Source of the DNA: Acidimicrobiaceae bacterium
GTDB lineage: Bacteria > Actinomycetota > Acidimicrobiia > Acidimicrobiales > Bog-793
Assembly (NCBI GenBank): GCA_003140595.1
Contig: PLKG01000098.1
Coordinates: forward strand, 1-37,829
Direction: 5' to 3'
Length of the DNA stretch: 37,829 nucleotides
Below the pieces are notes generated by a model. That model saw only the letters and a list, made by a program, of their open reading frames with translations. It was not told where the DNA came from and did not search any database. The position numbers and the translations under genes are program-made. Below, piece by piece: positions 1 through 7,627 of the stretch; positions within the stretch are counted from its first letter, which is position 1; the number at the start of each line of letters is the position of its first letter.

Positions 1-1
1 G

Positions 2-112
2 GTCGTGAACCACATGCGGGCTTCTCAGCAACAGCTTCTGGCCTCGGGTGAGCAAATGGCAGCCGTCAGAGGCAGGACGCTCTTGGCCCAGTCGCTGTCC
101 ACCCGTGGGTGA
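2..112 (+). CDS. Possible 3' end of an unknown gene cut by the window edge
   Basis: From base 2 an open frame runs 36 codons to a TGA at 110-112. It reads as an Ala/Gln/Leu-rich helical tail (VVNHMRASQQQLLASGEQ and onward). The composition looks like the C-terminal helix of a protein rather than random high-GC frame, but there is too little to identify a family. It could equally be a chance open frame. The upstream part lies outside the window. Confidence 0.25.
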   Translation, partial: VVNHMRASQQQLLASGEQMAAVRGRTLLAQSLSTRG

Positions 113-454
113 GAGCGATGCGCACGCCATCGGAGGTCCGGGACAAGTTGACAGGGGTCTCATATGCACGCCCCGTCCGCCGGCCCTGGTGGAGGACCAC
201 TCCCGCTCCTCTCGTCGAAGCTCACTCGATTGAGCCCCACTCGGTTCAAACGTGCAACTATCCTCGGAGTTGGCATCCGTGTCTACCATCGACGGTCCGA
301 CGACTCTCAGCGGCGCTACTTCACCAGTCCATGTCGCTCCTCAGTGTGTGATCCGTGGCTCGCCGTTTCGGAGCACGCTTGTTCACGTCTTCCGGCTCAA
401 GACGATCGGCTATCACGGGCGAGTTTTTCGGCTCCCCGGAGCTACGATCGTCGG
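113..454. other. 342-base stretch with no supported gene
   Basis: Several overlapping open frames cross this stretch on the plus strand, but their translations are Arg/Ser/Pro-rich and out of step with one another, as expected of non-coding high-GC DNA. I see no tRNA arm, clear promoter or repeat. It probably holds the upstream region of the small gene that begins at 455. Confidence 0.4.
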
Positions 455-736
455 GTGATCAAAGTCACTATTGAGGCTCCGGCCGAACGCGCGGGAGTAT
501 TCGCCCAGATCCTCGAGAGCGAAGGGCTCGAGGTTACCTACGACCCGCCGACGGAAGGGCGGTCGCCCCAGGAGGTCAGAGCGGTCGTTAAGCTCGTCTA
601 CTGGGTCGCCGAGAAGGGCGCAGAAGACCTCGTCGGAGGTGCATCGTTTGCGCTCGCGAGCGCTGCTGTCGTGAAGATCCGCGAGCGCTTCCCCACTGTG
701 AGAGCCAAGGTCGATCGAGGACCCGCCCACAACTGA
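455..736 (+). CDS. Small protein of unknown function (93 aa)
   Basis: I place the start at GTG 455, because the frame becomes protein-like exactly there (VIKVTIEAPAERAGVFAQIL) after an implausible Arg/Ser-rich upstream stretch. The first half looks like a small alpha/beta unit: a beta strand, a helix (AERAGVFAQILESEG) and a second strand. The second half has a long apolar helix around residues 42-70 (VKLVYWVAEKGAEDLVGGAS) that could pack in a core or lie on a membrane. I recognise no family. The general shape, a beta-alpha-beta start followed by an apolar helix, recalls small effector-associated components of actinobacterial conflict systems, but no motif supports that. It stands alone, with a decayed SDR gene on the opposite strand downstream. 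Confidence 0.5.
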   Translation: MIKVTIEAPAERAGVFAQILESEGLEVTYDPPTEGRSPQEVRAVVKLVYWVAEKGAEDLVGGASFALASAAVVKIRERFPTVRAKVDRGPAHN

Positions 737-797
737 CCGTCCGTGCCGTAGGCGAGCCTCTGGTCGACGGCTCCCGACTAGAGACAGCTCATGTCAA

Positions 798-1100
798 TCA
801 GCCGACCTGCGCCTTAGGCAGGACGATGATGTCGTTCGCCTTCAGGCGCCGAGGCCCGGTGACGTCGAAAACAGTGATGTCGGCTAGGTGCTGGGCAGTG
901 ATGGCCGTCGCATCGCACAGGCGCTCGGCGGCCTGCGTGGCGCCCGCTTTGGTAATGTGCCCGATCAGCTCGGTCGCGACTGCACCGTGTTCGATGACCA
1001 TCACGCGGATGTCGGGGTGCAGGTCTCATCGACAGCGATAGCGATCGCATTGTCGCCGAGTGCCGCGGCGAGCGCTTCGAGGCGGTCGGCGCCCCTTTGG
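798..1100 (-). pseudogene. Short-chain dehydrogenase/reductase (SDR) pseudogene, internally deleted and frameshifted
   Basis: Two fragments of a classical SDR lie back to back in different minus-strand frames. The upstream fragment, near 1090 down to about 1010, reads GADRLEALAAALGDNAIAIAVD, matching the stretch after the cofactor-binding Arg up to the end of beta-3, and then meets a stop. The second fragment, from about 1020 down to 798, reads HPDIRVMVIEHGAVATEL and ends ANDIIVLPKAQVG, matching beta-6 to the C-terminus of NADP-dependent serine/3-hydroxy-acid-type SDRs. Roughly 100 or more residues between them are gone, including the Ser-Tyr-xxx-Lys catalytic centre. The Gly-rich nucleotide-binding motif is also not seen upstream. 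The product cannot be an active SDR. Family assignment is from recalled SDR patterns. Confidence 0.7.
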
Positions 1101-1217
1101 TGACACCAAGAGACTGTTGTATTGCGAGCTCGCGCCTGGCCATCCGAAGACCGACAAACGGCCGCCTTGCGGTTGCGGACAAGAAACCGGCGCAGAGCCC
1201 CGCCGCGGTGGCTGCGA

Positions 1218-2861
1218 CTAGATCGCGGACGGCTTGTTCATGTGTGGGTACTCATAGCTCGTAGGCGGAATGAACGTCTCCTTGATCGATCGTGGGCTCG
1301 TCCAACGGAGGAGGTTCAGGTCAGACCCGGCCTTGTCGTTGGTGCCCGACCCACGGGAGCCGCCGAAGGGTTGACGGCCGACTACGGCTCCGGTCGGCTT
1401 GTCGTTTACATAGAAGTTGCCCGCGGCGAACCGGAGCGCACGGTGCGCTTGGTCAATCGCCGCTCTGTCGGTGGCGAAGACTGAACCAGTAAGCGCGTAG
1501 GCGCTCGTTGAGTCGACGAGCTCGAGGACCCTCGAGTACTCGTCATCTGGGTAGACCAATATGGACAGAATGGGGCCGAAGAATTCGGTCGTAAAGATCT
1601 CATGGTGTGGATCGGACCCGAGCAGAATAGTCGGTTGGACGAAGAACCCATCCCGGTCATCTGCGACTCCACCCACGAGGATCTCCACTAGCTTCTCATG
1701 GCGCAGTCGCTCGAACAGGTCTTTGTGTTCGGCAAAGGCCTTGGCGTCGATTACGGCACCGCCGAAATAGCTGAAGTCGGTTACGTCTCCATAGGAAATA
1801 GTCTTGGTGGTGTCCACCAATGCTTCACGGAGCGTTTCGTCCCAAAGTGAGCGTGGCAGGTAGGCGCGAGAAGCAGCGGAGCACTTCTGCCCCTGGTATT
1901 CGAACGCCCCGCGCACCAGCGCCGTGACGAGGGAGGCCGCGTCAGCCGAGGCGTGGGCGACCACAAAGTCTTTGCCACCGGTCTCACCGACAATGCGCGG
2001 ATAGGCGCGGTAACCGTCCAGGTTCTCAGCGATGACTCGCCAAAGTGACTTGAACGTCGAGGTAGATCCGGTGAAGTGCAAGCCGGCGAAGTCCGGGTCG
2101 GTCAGCGCGACCGAACTCATCGCGACCGCCCCGCCGGTGATGAGGTTGATGACACCGGGGGGCATGCCGGCCGCCTCCAAGAGCAACATGATGTAGTGCG
2201 CGGCCAGCAACTGGGTGGAAGCGGGCTTCCACACCACGGTATTGCCCATCAGTGCTGGAGCAGTCGGCAGGTTGCCGGCGATCGCGGTGAAGTTGAACGG
2301 CGTAATGGCGGTCACGAAGCCGTCCAGCGGTCGGTGGTCGGTGCGGTTCCACTCGCCGGGCGCCGAGTTGGGCTGCTCGGCGAGGATCCTTCGGGCATAT
2401 TGCACGTTGAACCGCCAGAAGTCGATCAGTTCGCACGCCGAGTCGATCTCAGCCTGCTGTACCGACTTTGACTGGCCGAGCATGGTCGCGGCGTTCAGCG
2501 TGTCTCGCCACGACCCCGCCAGCAGGTCAGCAGCACGCAGGAAGATCACGGCACGCTCGTCGAATGGGAGATCGCGCCAACAAGGCGCTGCCTGCTTGGC
2601 GGCGCGCACCGCAGAGGCCACGTCCTCGGGGGTCGCTTGTGCCGACTCGCCCAGCTTGTGACGGCGGTTGTGCGGTTGAATCACATCGAACCGGTCGCCG
2701 CCAGCCATTCGCCGCTCGCCGCCGATGGTCAGGGTCAGCTCGTGCTGCTCCTTCTCGAGTTCGGCAATCCGGCGGTGTAACGACTCGCACTCGGCGCTGC
2801 CAGGCGGGTACGCGCGCACCGGCTCGTTGTAGGGAACTGGTACTGACGTGATGGCGTCCAT
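1218..2861 (-). CDS. pruA: L-glutamate gamma-semialdehyde (1-pyrroline-5-carboxylate) dehydrogenase
   Basis: This enzyme oxidises glutamate-gamma-semialdehyde (open-chain P5C) to glutamate with NAD+, the second step of proline breakdown in the cytosol. The product is 547 aa, the usual length of the monofunctional actinobacterial/eukaryotic-type enzyme. Aldehyde-dehydrogenase landmarks are intact: the ITPFNFTAIAGNLPTAPALMGN cofactor region near residues 186-207, FTGST at 263-267, the catalytic-base Glu293 in VGETGGKD, and the nucleophile Cys327 in GQKCSAASR. The C-terminus carries the expected FGGSRGSGTNDKAGS motif. ATG 2861 is chosen because a GGAGG lies just upstream; the earlier in-frame GTG at 2882 overlaps that Shine-Dalgarno sequence. 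No proline dehydrogenase (putA/prodH) is adjacent, so the first step must be encoded elsewhere. Confidence 0.95.
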   Translation of the reverse strand: MDAITSVPVPYNEPVRAYPPGSAECESLHRRIAELEKEQHELTLTIGGERRMAGGDRFDVIQPHNRRHKLGESAQATPEDVASAVRAAKQAAPCWRDLPFDERAVIFLRAADLLAGSWRDTLNAATMLGQSKSVQQAEIDSACELIDFWRFNVQYARRILAEQPNSAPGEWNRTDHRPLDGFVTAITPFNFTAIAGNLPTAPALMGNTVVWKPASTQLLAAHYIMLLLEAAGMPPGVINLITGGAVAMSSVALTDPDFAGLHFTGSTSTFKSLWRVIAENLDGYRAYPRIVGETGGKDFVVAHASADAASLVTALVRGAFEYQGQKCSAASRAYLPRSLWDETLREALVDTTKTISYGDVTDFSYFGGAVIDAKAFAEHKDLFERLRHEKLVEILVGGVADDRDGFFVQPTILLGSDPHHEIFTTEFFGPILSILVYPDDEYSRVLELVDSTSAYALTGSVFATDRAAIDQAHRALRFAAGNFYVNDKPTGAVVGRQPFGGSRGSGTNDKAGSDLNLLRWTSPRSIKETFIPPTSYEYPHMNKPSAI

Positions 2862-3072
2862 CAGATGACTTGCCTCCTGCACACATGAGCCTTTTGGTCC
2901 CCTGCGGTGGGCATCAACGACGGTGCCAATGGCCAGAACCGCTTGCGCCGTTATGAAGGTCCCGAGGAACCCACTCGTGGCTCACGCTACTGGACACGCT
3001 CGCGAACTGCCGTGCTGAAGGCGCTGATTGGGACCTCGCCGCGGAGGTAAGGCCCCGACAAAGGTCGAACGC

Positions 3073-3108
3073 GCAACAGCAAGACGGGTCGGACCCTCCG
3101 GCTGTTGC
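3073..3108. repeat. Nested inverted repeat (8-bp outer arms, 5-bp inner arms)
   Basis: The outer arms GCAACAGC (3073-3080) and GCTGTTGC (3101-3108) are perfectly complementary. Between them lie GGGTC (3086-3090) and GACCC (3092-3096), also perfect. As plus-strand RNA this would form a two-level hairpin followed by UUUCCC, so a weak terminator or an attenuator is possible. As DNA it could be a binding site. It sits about 210 bp upstream of pruA and 320 bp upstream of the next plus-strand gene, and nothing links it to either. Confidence 0.45.
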
Positions 3109-3418
3109 TTTCCCGCCACTCGGTGGTGTTCCCGTGAGGATCACGTGCCGCGACCGGTCGTGTTCCCGAGAGTGGCTGATCAAGCCGTCCGTCCGTGCCT
3201 CCGTGTGACCGCAGAGTCGACCCCGGGTGTTCGCGACTCATGCGCCGGGCTTGGCTTGCACAGGTTTCGAACGATGAGGGCCCGAGTCGACATTCGAGTC
3301 TGGCGCCGCAGGCGGCGCCGGGAGTCTCCAAGAACCGGGCTCCCGCTGCGCACCCGAGAGAGCGGGCAGGACTTCACCTGGCCCGCTGACCGGGACATAT
3401 GGCAGAACCGTCCTCAGG

Positions 3419-3424
3419 TATCCT
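3419..3424 (+). promoter_or_regulatory. Possible -10 box for a leaderless transcript
   Basis: TATCCT ends 6 bases before the ATG at 3431, and no Shine-Dalgarno sequence precedes that ATG. This is the arrangement expected when transcription starts at or next to the start codon, as is common in actinobacteria. No convincing -35 box is visible. Confidence 0.25.
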
Positions 3425-3430
3425 GGCGAT

Positions 3431-3757
3431 ATGACAGAGAGCTTCGCGCGACAGGCCGAGGAGATCGCCAAACAGCAGGCCGAGGTGATCGCGAATGAGG
3501 CGGAGATCACGAAACGGTGGGCCGAGGAACTTCAAAAGCAGACGACCGATCCACTTGCCAAGCCAGTCGTGCACGTTCGCGGGCGTTACAAGTACACGGT
3601 CCAGCTTCTCAATCACCCGTTCAACCATGGGGGTCAATTCGGCAGGCTGGCCGTGGAGAGCCTCCTCAACGAGATGGCGCACAGAGGTTGCGAATTCGTG
3701 GAGTCGATGCCCCACGAGAATGGGCGCCTGTTCGTGTTCCGTAGCCTCGGGGAATAG
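3431..3757 (+). CDS. Small protein with N-terminal coiled coil, unknown function (108 aa)
   Basis: The first 40 residues are an Ala/Glu/Lys/Gln-rich heptad-like helix (RQAEEIAKQQAEVIANEAEI) that predicts a coiled coil. Residues 45-108 look like a small alpha+beta domain: a beta strand (VRGRYKYTVQLL), a helix (GRLAVESLLNEMAHRG) and a closing strand (GRLFVFRSL). That order resembles small DUF4177-like folds, but I cannot claim membership. The start is the first ATG, with no Shine-Dalgarno and a possible -10 box just upstream. The gene ends 85 bases before the minimal metalloprotease gene, which also lacks a Shine-Dalgarno, so each may have its own promoter. Confidence 0.6.
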   Translation: MTESFARQAEEIAKQQAEVIANEAEITKRWAEELQKQTTDPLAKPVVHVRGRYKYTVQLLNHPFNHGGQFGRLAVESLLNEMAHRGCEFVESMPHENGRLFVFRSLGE

Positions 3758-3842
3758 TCCACCTCGGGAGAGGTCCCGGAGGCGCGGCGTGGTCGGCACC
3801 AGGTCGACCACGGTTCGGCCGATGTGTTGGCATGATCTTCGC

Positions 3843-4184
3843 ATGGTCACCATGTCGGTCGAGCAGTTCGAGGAGCTAGTGGCCAATGCGCTAGACGGAA
3901 TACCCGCCGAGCTCGGCGAGGCCATGGAGAACGTAGCTGTAGTGGTGGACGATCACAGCCCACCCGGACGACTTCTCGGCCTCTACGAGGGAGTGCCGTT
4001 GACGAGCCGGGGGGCCCACTACTCCGCGGCCACGCCTGATCGCATCACGGTCTTCATGGCGACGATCTGCCAGTCATGCCAGACATCACGAGAGGTCGTC
4101 GAGGTCGTTCGCCGCGTCGTGATCCACGAGGTCGGGCATCACTTCGGCATCAGTGACAAGCGACTCGAAGAATTGGGGTGGTGA
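3843..4184 (+). CDS. Minimal zincin-like metallopeptidase (113 aa)
   Basis: This is a member of the small metallopeptidase family formerly called DUF1025 (PF06262-type 'zincin-like'). The zinc site is complete: HEVGH at residues 95-99 with the third ligand Asp105 in the HExxHxxGxxD pattern (HEVGHHFGISD). The length and the typical opening (MSVEQFEELVANALDGIP) match the family, so the start is ATG 3843 or the in-frame ATG 3852; I keep 3843. No signal peptide is present, so it is cytosolic. The family's physiological substrates are unknown. Two cysteines (Cys76 and Cys79 in CQSC) just before the active-site helix are less usual and could form a disulphide or extra metal site; that is inference. 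Confidence 0.87.
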   Translation: MVTMSVEQFEELVANALDGIPAELGEAMENVAVVVDDHSPPGRLLGLYEGVPLTSRGAHYSAATPDRITVFMATICQSCQTSREVVEVVRRVVIHEVGHHFGISDKRLEELGW

Positions 4185-4226
4185 TCCGGTGCGGATAGCT
4201 CCCTGGCGCCCAATCGGGCGGTCGAC

Positions 4227-4796
4227 TCAAGAGAACGTGTAGTTGGGGATCCCTACTCCAGAGCGAATTGGGAGAACGTTCATCGACGACTGATCGGGGC
4301 AGACGCGTACGGGGAAGTTCTCGACCTCGTCGGCTTCGCTTGCCTTGGGAACGCTTTGGCCGGGAGGTACGACCTCGAGTCCTGCCGCCGCAACGCCCGG
4401 ACCCGAGCACAAGGCACCTGTGTCCACAACCCCCAGGATTGCATGTGCAGTCGAGCCGGGGTGGAGGGTGACGGTGCTCGGGGAACCCCTGCGCGACGCG
4501 GACCTGCCTATCTCGTGACCGGACAGGCTTACGGCCCACACACTCGGGTAGCCACGCAGGGTGCAGGTCCGGCTCCCCACGTTGCTGAATTCCAACTCAT
4601 AGAAGACCGTGCCCGCGGTGCCGTCACCCTCCACAGCAGCCCAGACATCGGTGCTGGAGGCGCGGCAATTCGCCACTGTGGCCGGCGAGCCCGAGGCTGC
4701 CGACGCGACCACTGTGGCTGCGGGAACCGCAACCACCCCACAGGCCAGAGCCAAACCGACGGCGAGGCGCCGACAACCTGGCAGCTTCAGACTCAT
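4227..4796 (-). CDS. Secreted DUF4232-type protein (189 aa)
   Basis: A Sec-type signal peptide is clear: a basic start (MSLKLPGCRRLAVG), an apolar core to about residue 30 and an Ala-rich cleavage zone (ASAAS) near 31-35. The mature part is a single domain with features of actinobacterial DUF4232 proteins: an opening C-R-x-S, then FYELEFSNVGSRTCTLRGYP, followed by later Cys-containing strands (GALCSG, VRVCP). Four cysteines in the mature part suggest two disulphides in a beta-sandwich. ATG 4796 is preceded by a strong GGGAGG. No lipobox Cys follows the signal, so the product is likely exported rather than lipid-anchored. The family's function is unknown. The gene stands alone and is divergent from the solute-binding-protein gene. 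Confidence 0.82.
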   Translation of the reverse strand: MSLKLPGCRRLAVGLALACGVVAVPAATVVASAASGSPATVANCRASSTDVWAAVEGDGTAGTVFYELEFSNVGSRTCTLRGYPSVWAVSLSGHEIGRSASRRGSPSTVTLHPGSTAHAILGVVDTGALCSGPGVAAAGLEVVPPGQSVPKASEADEVENFPVRVCPDQSSMNVLPIRSGVGIPNYTFS

Positions 4797-5235
4797 GATG
4801 ATGCCTCCCTTGTCGTCCGCGACCAATTCCGGACCGCAGAGTCCCGAATGATGGACCTTGCATCGCTGAGGGCGACCCGGGACACCCCACAACGTCGTTC
4901 GACTCGACCGCCACCTGTCTTACCCAGTACAACGCTTGAGCGGTGCGTCGCGCTGCACCCTGGATTGTCCTGTCTCTTGACTGGCGACAAACGGGACTGG
5001 CGATGAGTCCGCAAAGCGCGATCCGCCTCGCACCTGAGGCGTTTGCTCCCGCACCGGATGTGGACGCGCTCAGACTCGAGTGCTGAGCGTTCTTGACGAT
5101 TTCTGGCGGTCCCGCTGCTGCGGCCCTAGGCCGAGGGCGCCGCAGACGGCACGCCGGTCTCGGTCGCCGCAGCCAGAGTGTCGCTTGCTTTACTGTTGGC
5201 GCTTTGAAGAGTCGACATCGAGGGAGTTGTTGCCG
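4797..5235. other. 439-base divergent intergenic region
   Basis: This is the upstream region shared by the secreted DUF4232 gene (minus) and the solute-binding-protein gene (plus). I find no open frame with protein-like composition, no repeat and no RNA gene. A GAGGGAG Shine-Dalgarno lies at about 5219-5226, ahead of the ATG at 5236. Promoter boxes cannot be picked out with confidence. Confidence 0.4.
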
Positions 5236-6465
5236 ATGGCCGCCATCAGATTTCTTGGGTGTGACCAGGATGCGTTCTGTGCGAGCGTGGCACGTCACGT
5301 CAGCGAGTTTGAGGAAGCTTCAGGGCACCGGGTCGACGTGCAACTAATCGCCAACGACGAGTACTTCGCGAACAAATTGGCACCCTATCTTGGCGGCGAG
5401 AGTCCGGCCGACGTCTACATGTCCGGACCTGTACTCATGTGGGAACAGCTCGGCGCAGGATATGTCGAGCCACTGGACCCGTTTCTCGAACGAGCCGGCT
5501 CCGAATACGACCCCGACGACTTCCTTGCCACACTCGTGCGGTGCAATCGCTGGAACGGGAGCTTTGGAGAGCCACTCGGTGAGGGGCCTCTTCTCGAGCT
5601 GCCAGTCAACTGTGAGTCGTACAACCTCGCGTACCTGCCGGCCGTTCTGGAGCGTGTAGGAGCCGAGGTGCCGAGCACGTGGGACGACTACTTCGCCGTC
5701 GCCCGACAGATCGCCGAACGAGCTGCGCCTTGTCGCGGGTTCGGCCAGCGTGGAGCGGACGTGTGGCACACCATCTACACGGGATTCGCAAGCCAGCTGT
5801 GGTCCTATGGAGGGGGCGATTTCGACGCGACCGGCGCGTGCGTGATCGCCTCTCCGGCCGGGATCCGCGCGACCGGAGACATCCTTGCGGCCCTGCGAGA
5901 CGCAGGCCCGGCCGACTGGTCCAATCAGCGTTGGTACGAGCTCGCCATCGATTTCGCCCACGGACACTACGGCCTGATCGTCGATTCCGATCACTATGTG
6001 GCGTACTTCGAGGATCCGAAGGTCTCCTCAGTGTCCGGCAGAGTCGGCTATGACCTTCCCCCGATGGGGCCCGGCGGCAGACGCTGCTCGAATCTGTGGA
6101 CGTGGTCGGTGGTCATGAACGCACACTCCCGGGACAAGAGCACGGCGTGGGAGTTCATAGAGTGGGCGACAGGAAAGTCGCTTCTTCTCAGGTCCGCCTT
6201 CGAGGGCAACATGAACCCCACACGCGCGAGCACTTGGGAGGATTCGAGCTTCCAGGAGCGGGCAGCGCACTGGGGGGACTTTGCCGGTGTCGCCAGGCGC
6301 CTCGTGGAGGACGTCAGTGACGTCCTCGTGACACCGGCTGTGAACTATATCGACGTTGCGCGACGCTGGACCCGCGCACTACGGGATGCCTTCGCCGGTA
6401 CCGATTCGCTCGAGAACTGCCTTAGTATCGCGGCTTCGGATATGGAACGGCTCGTCGCTCGATAG
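5236..6465 (+). CDS. Family-1-like extracellular solute-binding protein without a visible signal peptide
   Basis: The 409-aa product has the overall pattern of ABC-transporter sugar-binding proteins (SBP family 1): an N-terminal lobe with FLGCDQDAF and the DVQLIANDEYFANKLAPYLG stretch, DVYMSGPVLMWEQL, a hinge/ligand region NCESYNLAYLP, a Trp-rich DVWHTIYTGFASQLWSYGG, and C-terminal SRDKSTAWEFIEWATG with EGNMNPTR. ATG 5236 has a GAGGGAG nine bases upstream. The upstream in-frame extension back to 5080 is Arg/Pro-rich and not a signal sequence either, so no Sec/Tat signal or lipobox is visible. No permease or ATPase gene is next to it. A Nudix gene follows after 42 bases. Whether it acts inside the cell, is exported another way, or is mis-started is open. 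Confidence 0.85.
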   Translation: MAAIRFLGCDQDAFCASVARHVSEFEEASGHRVDVQLIANDEYFANKLAPYLGGESPADVYMSGPVLMWEQLGAGYVEPLDPFLERAGSEYDPDDFLATLVRCNRWNGSFGEPLGEGPLLELPVNCESYNLAYLPAVLERVGAEVPSTWDDYFAVARQIAERAAPCRGFGQRGADVWHTIYTGFASQLWSYGGGDFDATGACVIASPAGIRATGDILAALRDAGPADWSNQRWYELAIDFAHGHYGLIVDSDHYVAYFEDPKVSSVSGRVGYDLPPMGPGGRRCSNLWTWSVVMNAHSRDKSTAWEFIEWATGKSLLLRSAFEGNMNPTRASTWEDSSFQERAAHWGDFAGVARRLVEDVSDVLVTPAVNYIDVARRWTRALRDAFAGTDSLENCLSIAASDMERLVAR

Positions 6466-6507
6466 TCGAGGGACACACAAACGACGGACCTGTGCCCGAA
6501 CTGGTCG

Positions 6508-6930
6508 ATGGCTGAGCTCTTCCCCGAATTCAACGACGTCGTCTGCGGCCTGCTGATCAGGTCGGGCCGCATCCTGTTCGTGCATCGAAACGAGTCACGC
6601 GTCTGGGCGCCGGACCGCTGGGATGCCCCCGGAGGCCACATCGAACAAGGCGAGTCGGACATCGATGCCCTCGCCCGCGAGCTTCTCGAAGAACTCGGAA
6701 TCGTGGTTGGCGACGCTCGCCTCGTTGCGAGGTTGACCGGGGCCACCTTCGACGCCCGGGTATTCGTCGTCGACTCCTGGTCCGGAGAGCCCGAGAATCG
6801 GGCGCCGGAAGAGCACGACCGTCTCGCGTGGTTCGACGAGGGCCAGCTTCCCGGCCTCGTCCTGGCCGACCCGGACCTTCTCGACATCGTGGTCGAAGCA
6901 CTCCATCAGCCCCGCGGCGCAGAGATGTGA
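6508..6930 (+). CDS. Nudix hydrolase (140 aa)
   Basis: The Nudix box is perfect at residues 43-65: G-HIEQG-E-SDIDALA-RELLEELGI, fitting GX5EX7REUXEEXGU, with the Mg2+-binding glutamates at 58, 61 and 62. The family hydrolyses nucleoside diphosphates linked to another group. Substrate cannot be told from the sequence: the short RNESRVWAPDRWDAPGG lead-in resembles MutT/ADP-ribose-type housecleaning enzymes. The gene lies 42 bases after the solute-binding-protein gene, on the same strand, and could be co-transcribed with it. ATG 6508 is the first start; no strong Shine-Dalgarno precedes it. Confidence 0.9.
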   Translation: MAELFPEFNDVVCGLLIRSGRILFVHRNESRVWAPDRWDAPGGHIEQGESDIDALARELLEELGIVVGDARLVARLTGATFDARVFVVDSWSGEPENRAPEEHDRLAWFDEGQLPGLVLADPDLLDIVVEALHQPRGAEM

Positions 6931-6966
6931 CAACCACCTTCCTCTTTGAGCCGCCTGGAGCGAACG

Positions 6967-7092
6967 ATGGCTGACCGCCTGGGCACCAACGATGTCTGGC
7001 GGCGGATCATCACCTCAGCCCGAGACGGGAGTTTCGCGACAATCCGAGGATCGGCGCGCGTGCCAGCGTGTCCGATACGGTCGGCAAGGTGA
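6967..7092 (+). CDS. Possible 41-residue ORF, or remnant, ahead of the GNAT gene
   Basis: ATG 6967 has a well-placed GGAG (TGGAGCGAACGATG), and the first 30 codons read like protein (MADRLGTNDVWRRIITSARD). The frame then runs into the next gene and stops at 7090-7092, overlapping it by 25 bases. It may be a short leader peptide coupled to the acetyltransferase, or the decayed start of a lost gene. I cannot distinguish these. Confidence 0.22.
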   Translation: MADRLGTNDVWRRIITSARDGSFATIRGSARVPACPIRSAR

Positions 7093-7556
7093 TACGACCT
7101 GCCACGCGAGCCGACGTCCCCGTCCTGTTGGAGCTGATCGGTGAGCTCGCGGAGTACGAACGGGCACTCGACGAGGTCGAGATCGACGACGCGATGCTGG
7201 AACGCGCTCTTTTCGGGTCGGAGCCGAGCGCCTATGCACGGGTCGCGACCGTCGACGACCTCGTCGTCGGAATGGCCCTCTACTACAGGAGCTTCTCAAC
7301 CTGGACGGGACGACCCGGCATCTATCTAGAGGACCTCTACGTCCGGCCTGCGCACCGCGGGCTCGGAATGGGAACAGCTCTGCTCGCCTCCTTAGCTCGT
7401 CTCGCGCTCGACGAGGGCTGGCGCCGACTCGAGTGGTCGGTCCTCGACTGGAATGAGCCTGCCATCTCGTTCTACATGTCGATCGGTGCCGTCGCTACCG
7501 ACGAGTGGACCCGGTACCGCCTTGACGGGTCCGCTCTTGAGGACTTCGTGCGCTGA
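7068..7556 (+). CDS. GNAT-family N-acetyltransferase, diamine-acetyltransferase-like (162 aa)
   Basis: This enzyme transfers an acetyl group from acetyl-CoA to an amine. Motif A is intact at residues 86-102 (YLEDLYVRPAHRGLGMG), carrying the R-x-x-G-x-G pyrophosphate loop. Motif B follows as DWNEPAISFYMSIGA at residues 127-141, whose D-W-N-x-x-A-I-x-F-Y pattern is typical of the spermidine/diamine (SSAT-like) subgroup. The N-terminus (IRPATRADVPVLLELI) is the standard GNAT opening. The length fits. GTG 7068 is chosen because it just precedes that opening. Spermidine, diamines or thialysine are plausible substrates by family, but no neighbour helps decide. Confidence 0.88.
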   Translation: MSDTVGKVIRPATRADVPVLLELIGELAEYERALDEVEIDDAMLERALFGSEPSAYARVATVDDLVVGMALYYRSFSTWTGRPGIYLEDLYVRPAHRGLGMGTALLASLARLALDEGWRRLEWSVLDWNEPAISFYMSIGAVATDEWTRYRLDGSALEDFVR

Positions 7557-7627
7557 GCCGAGCGCCCTGGCTCCGCTTCGATACCGCTACGAGTTGGTCG
7601 GAGGTCCCGCTGGCTAAGGTCTGCGAC

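Larger units (their letters stand above)
2862..3430. other. 569-base intergenic region between divergent genes
   Basis: This holds the upstream regions of pruA (minus) and of the small coiled-coil gene (plus). Open frames crossing it are Arg/Ser/Pro-rich and give no recognisable protein. The only clear structure is a nested inverted repeat at 3073-3108. One short plus-strand stretch near 2931-3050 (NRLRRYEGPEEPTRGSRY) has a faint look of a degraded coding region but ends after some 40 codons. Confidence 0.4.

Noticed and set aside
238-262. tRNA-like GGTTCAAAC motif
   Set aside because: The bases flanking the would-be T-loop do not pair, and no acceptor or anticodon stem is found nearby.
2931-3050. 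Possible transposase or integrase fragment on the plus strand
   Set aside because: About 40 codons with a vague basic pattern, but no DDE motif, terminal repeat or neighbouring fragment to support it.
3258-3280. Second T-loop-like motif (TTTCGAAC)
   Set aside because: No complementary T-stem and no cloverleaf around it.
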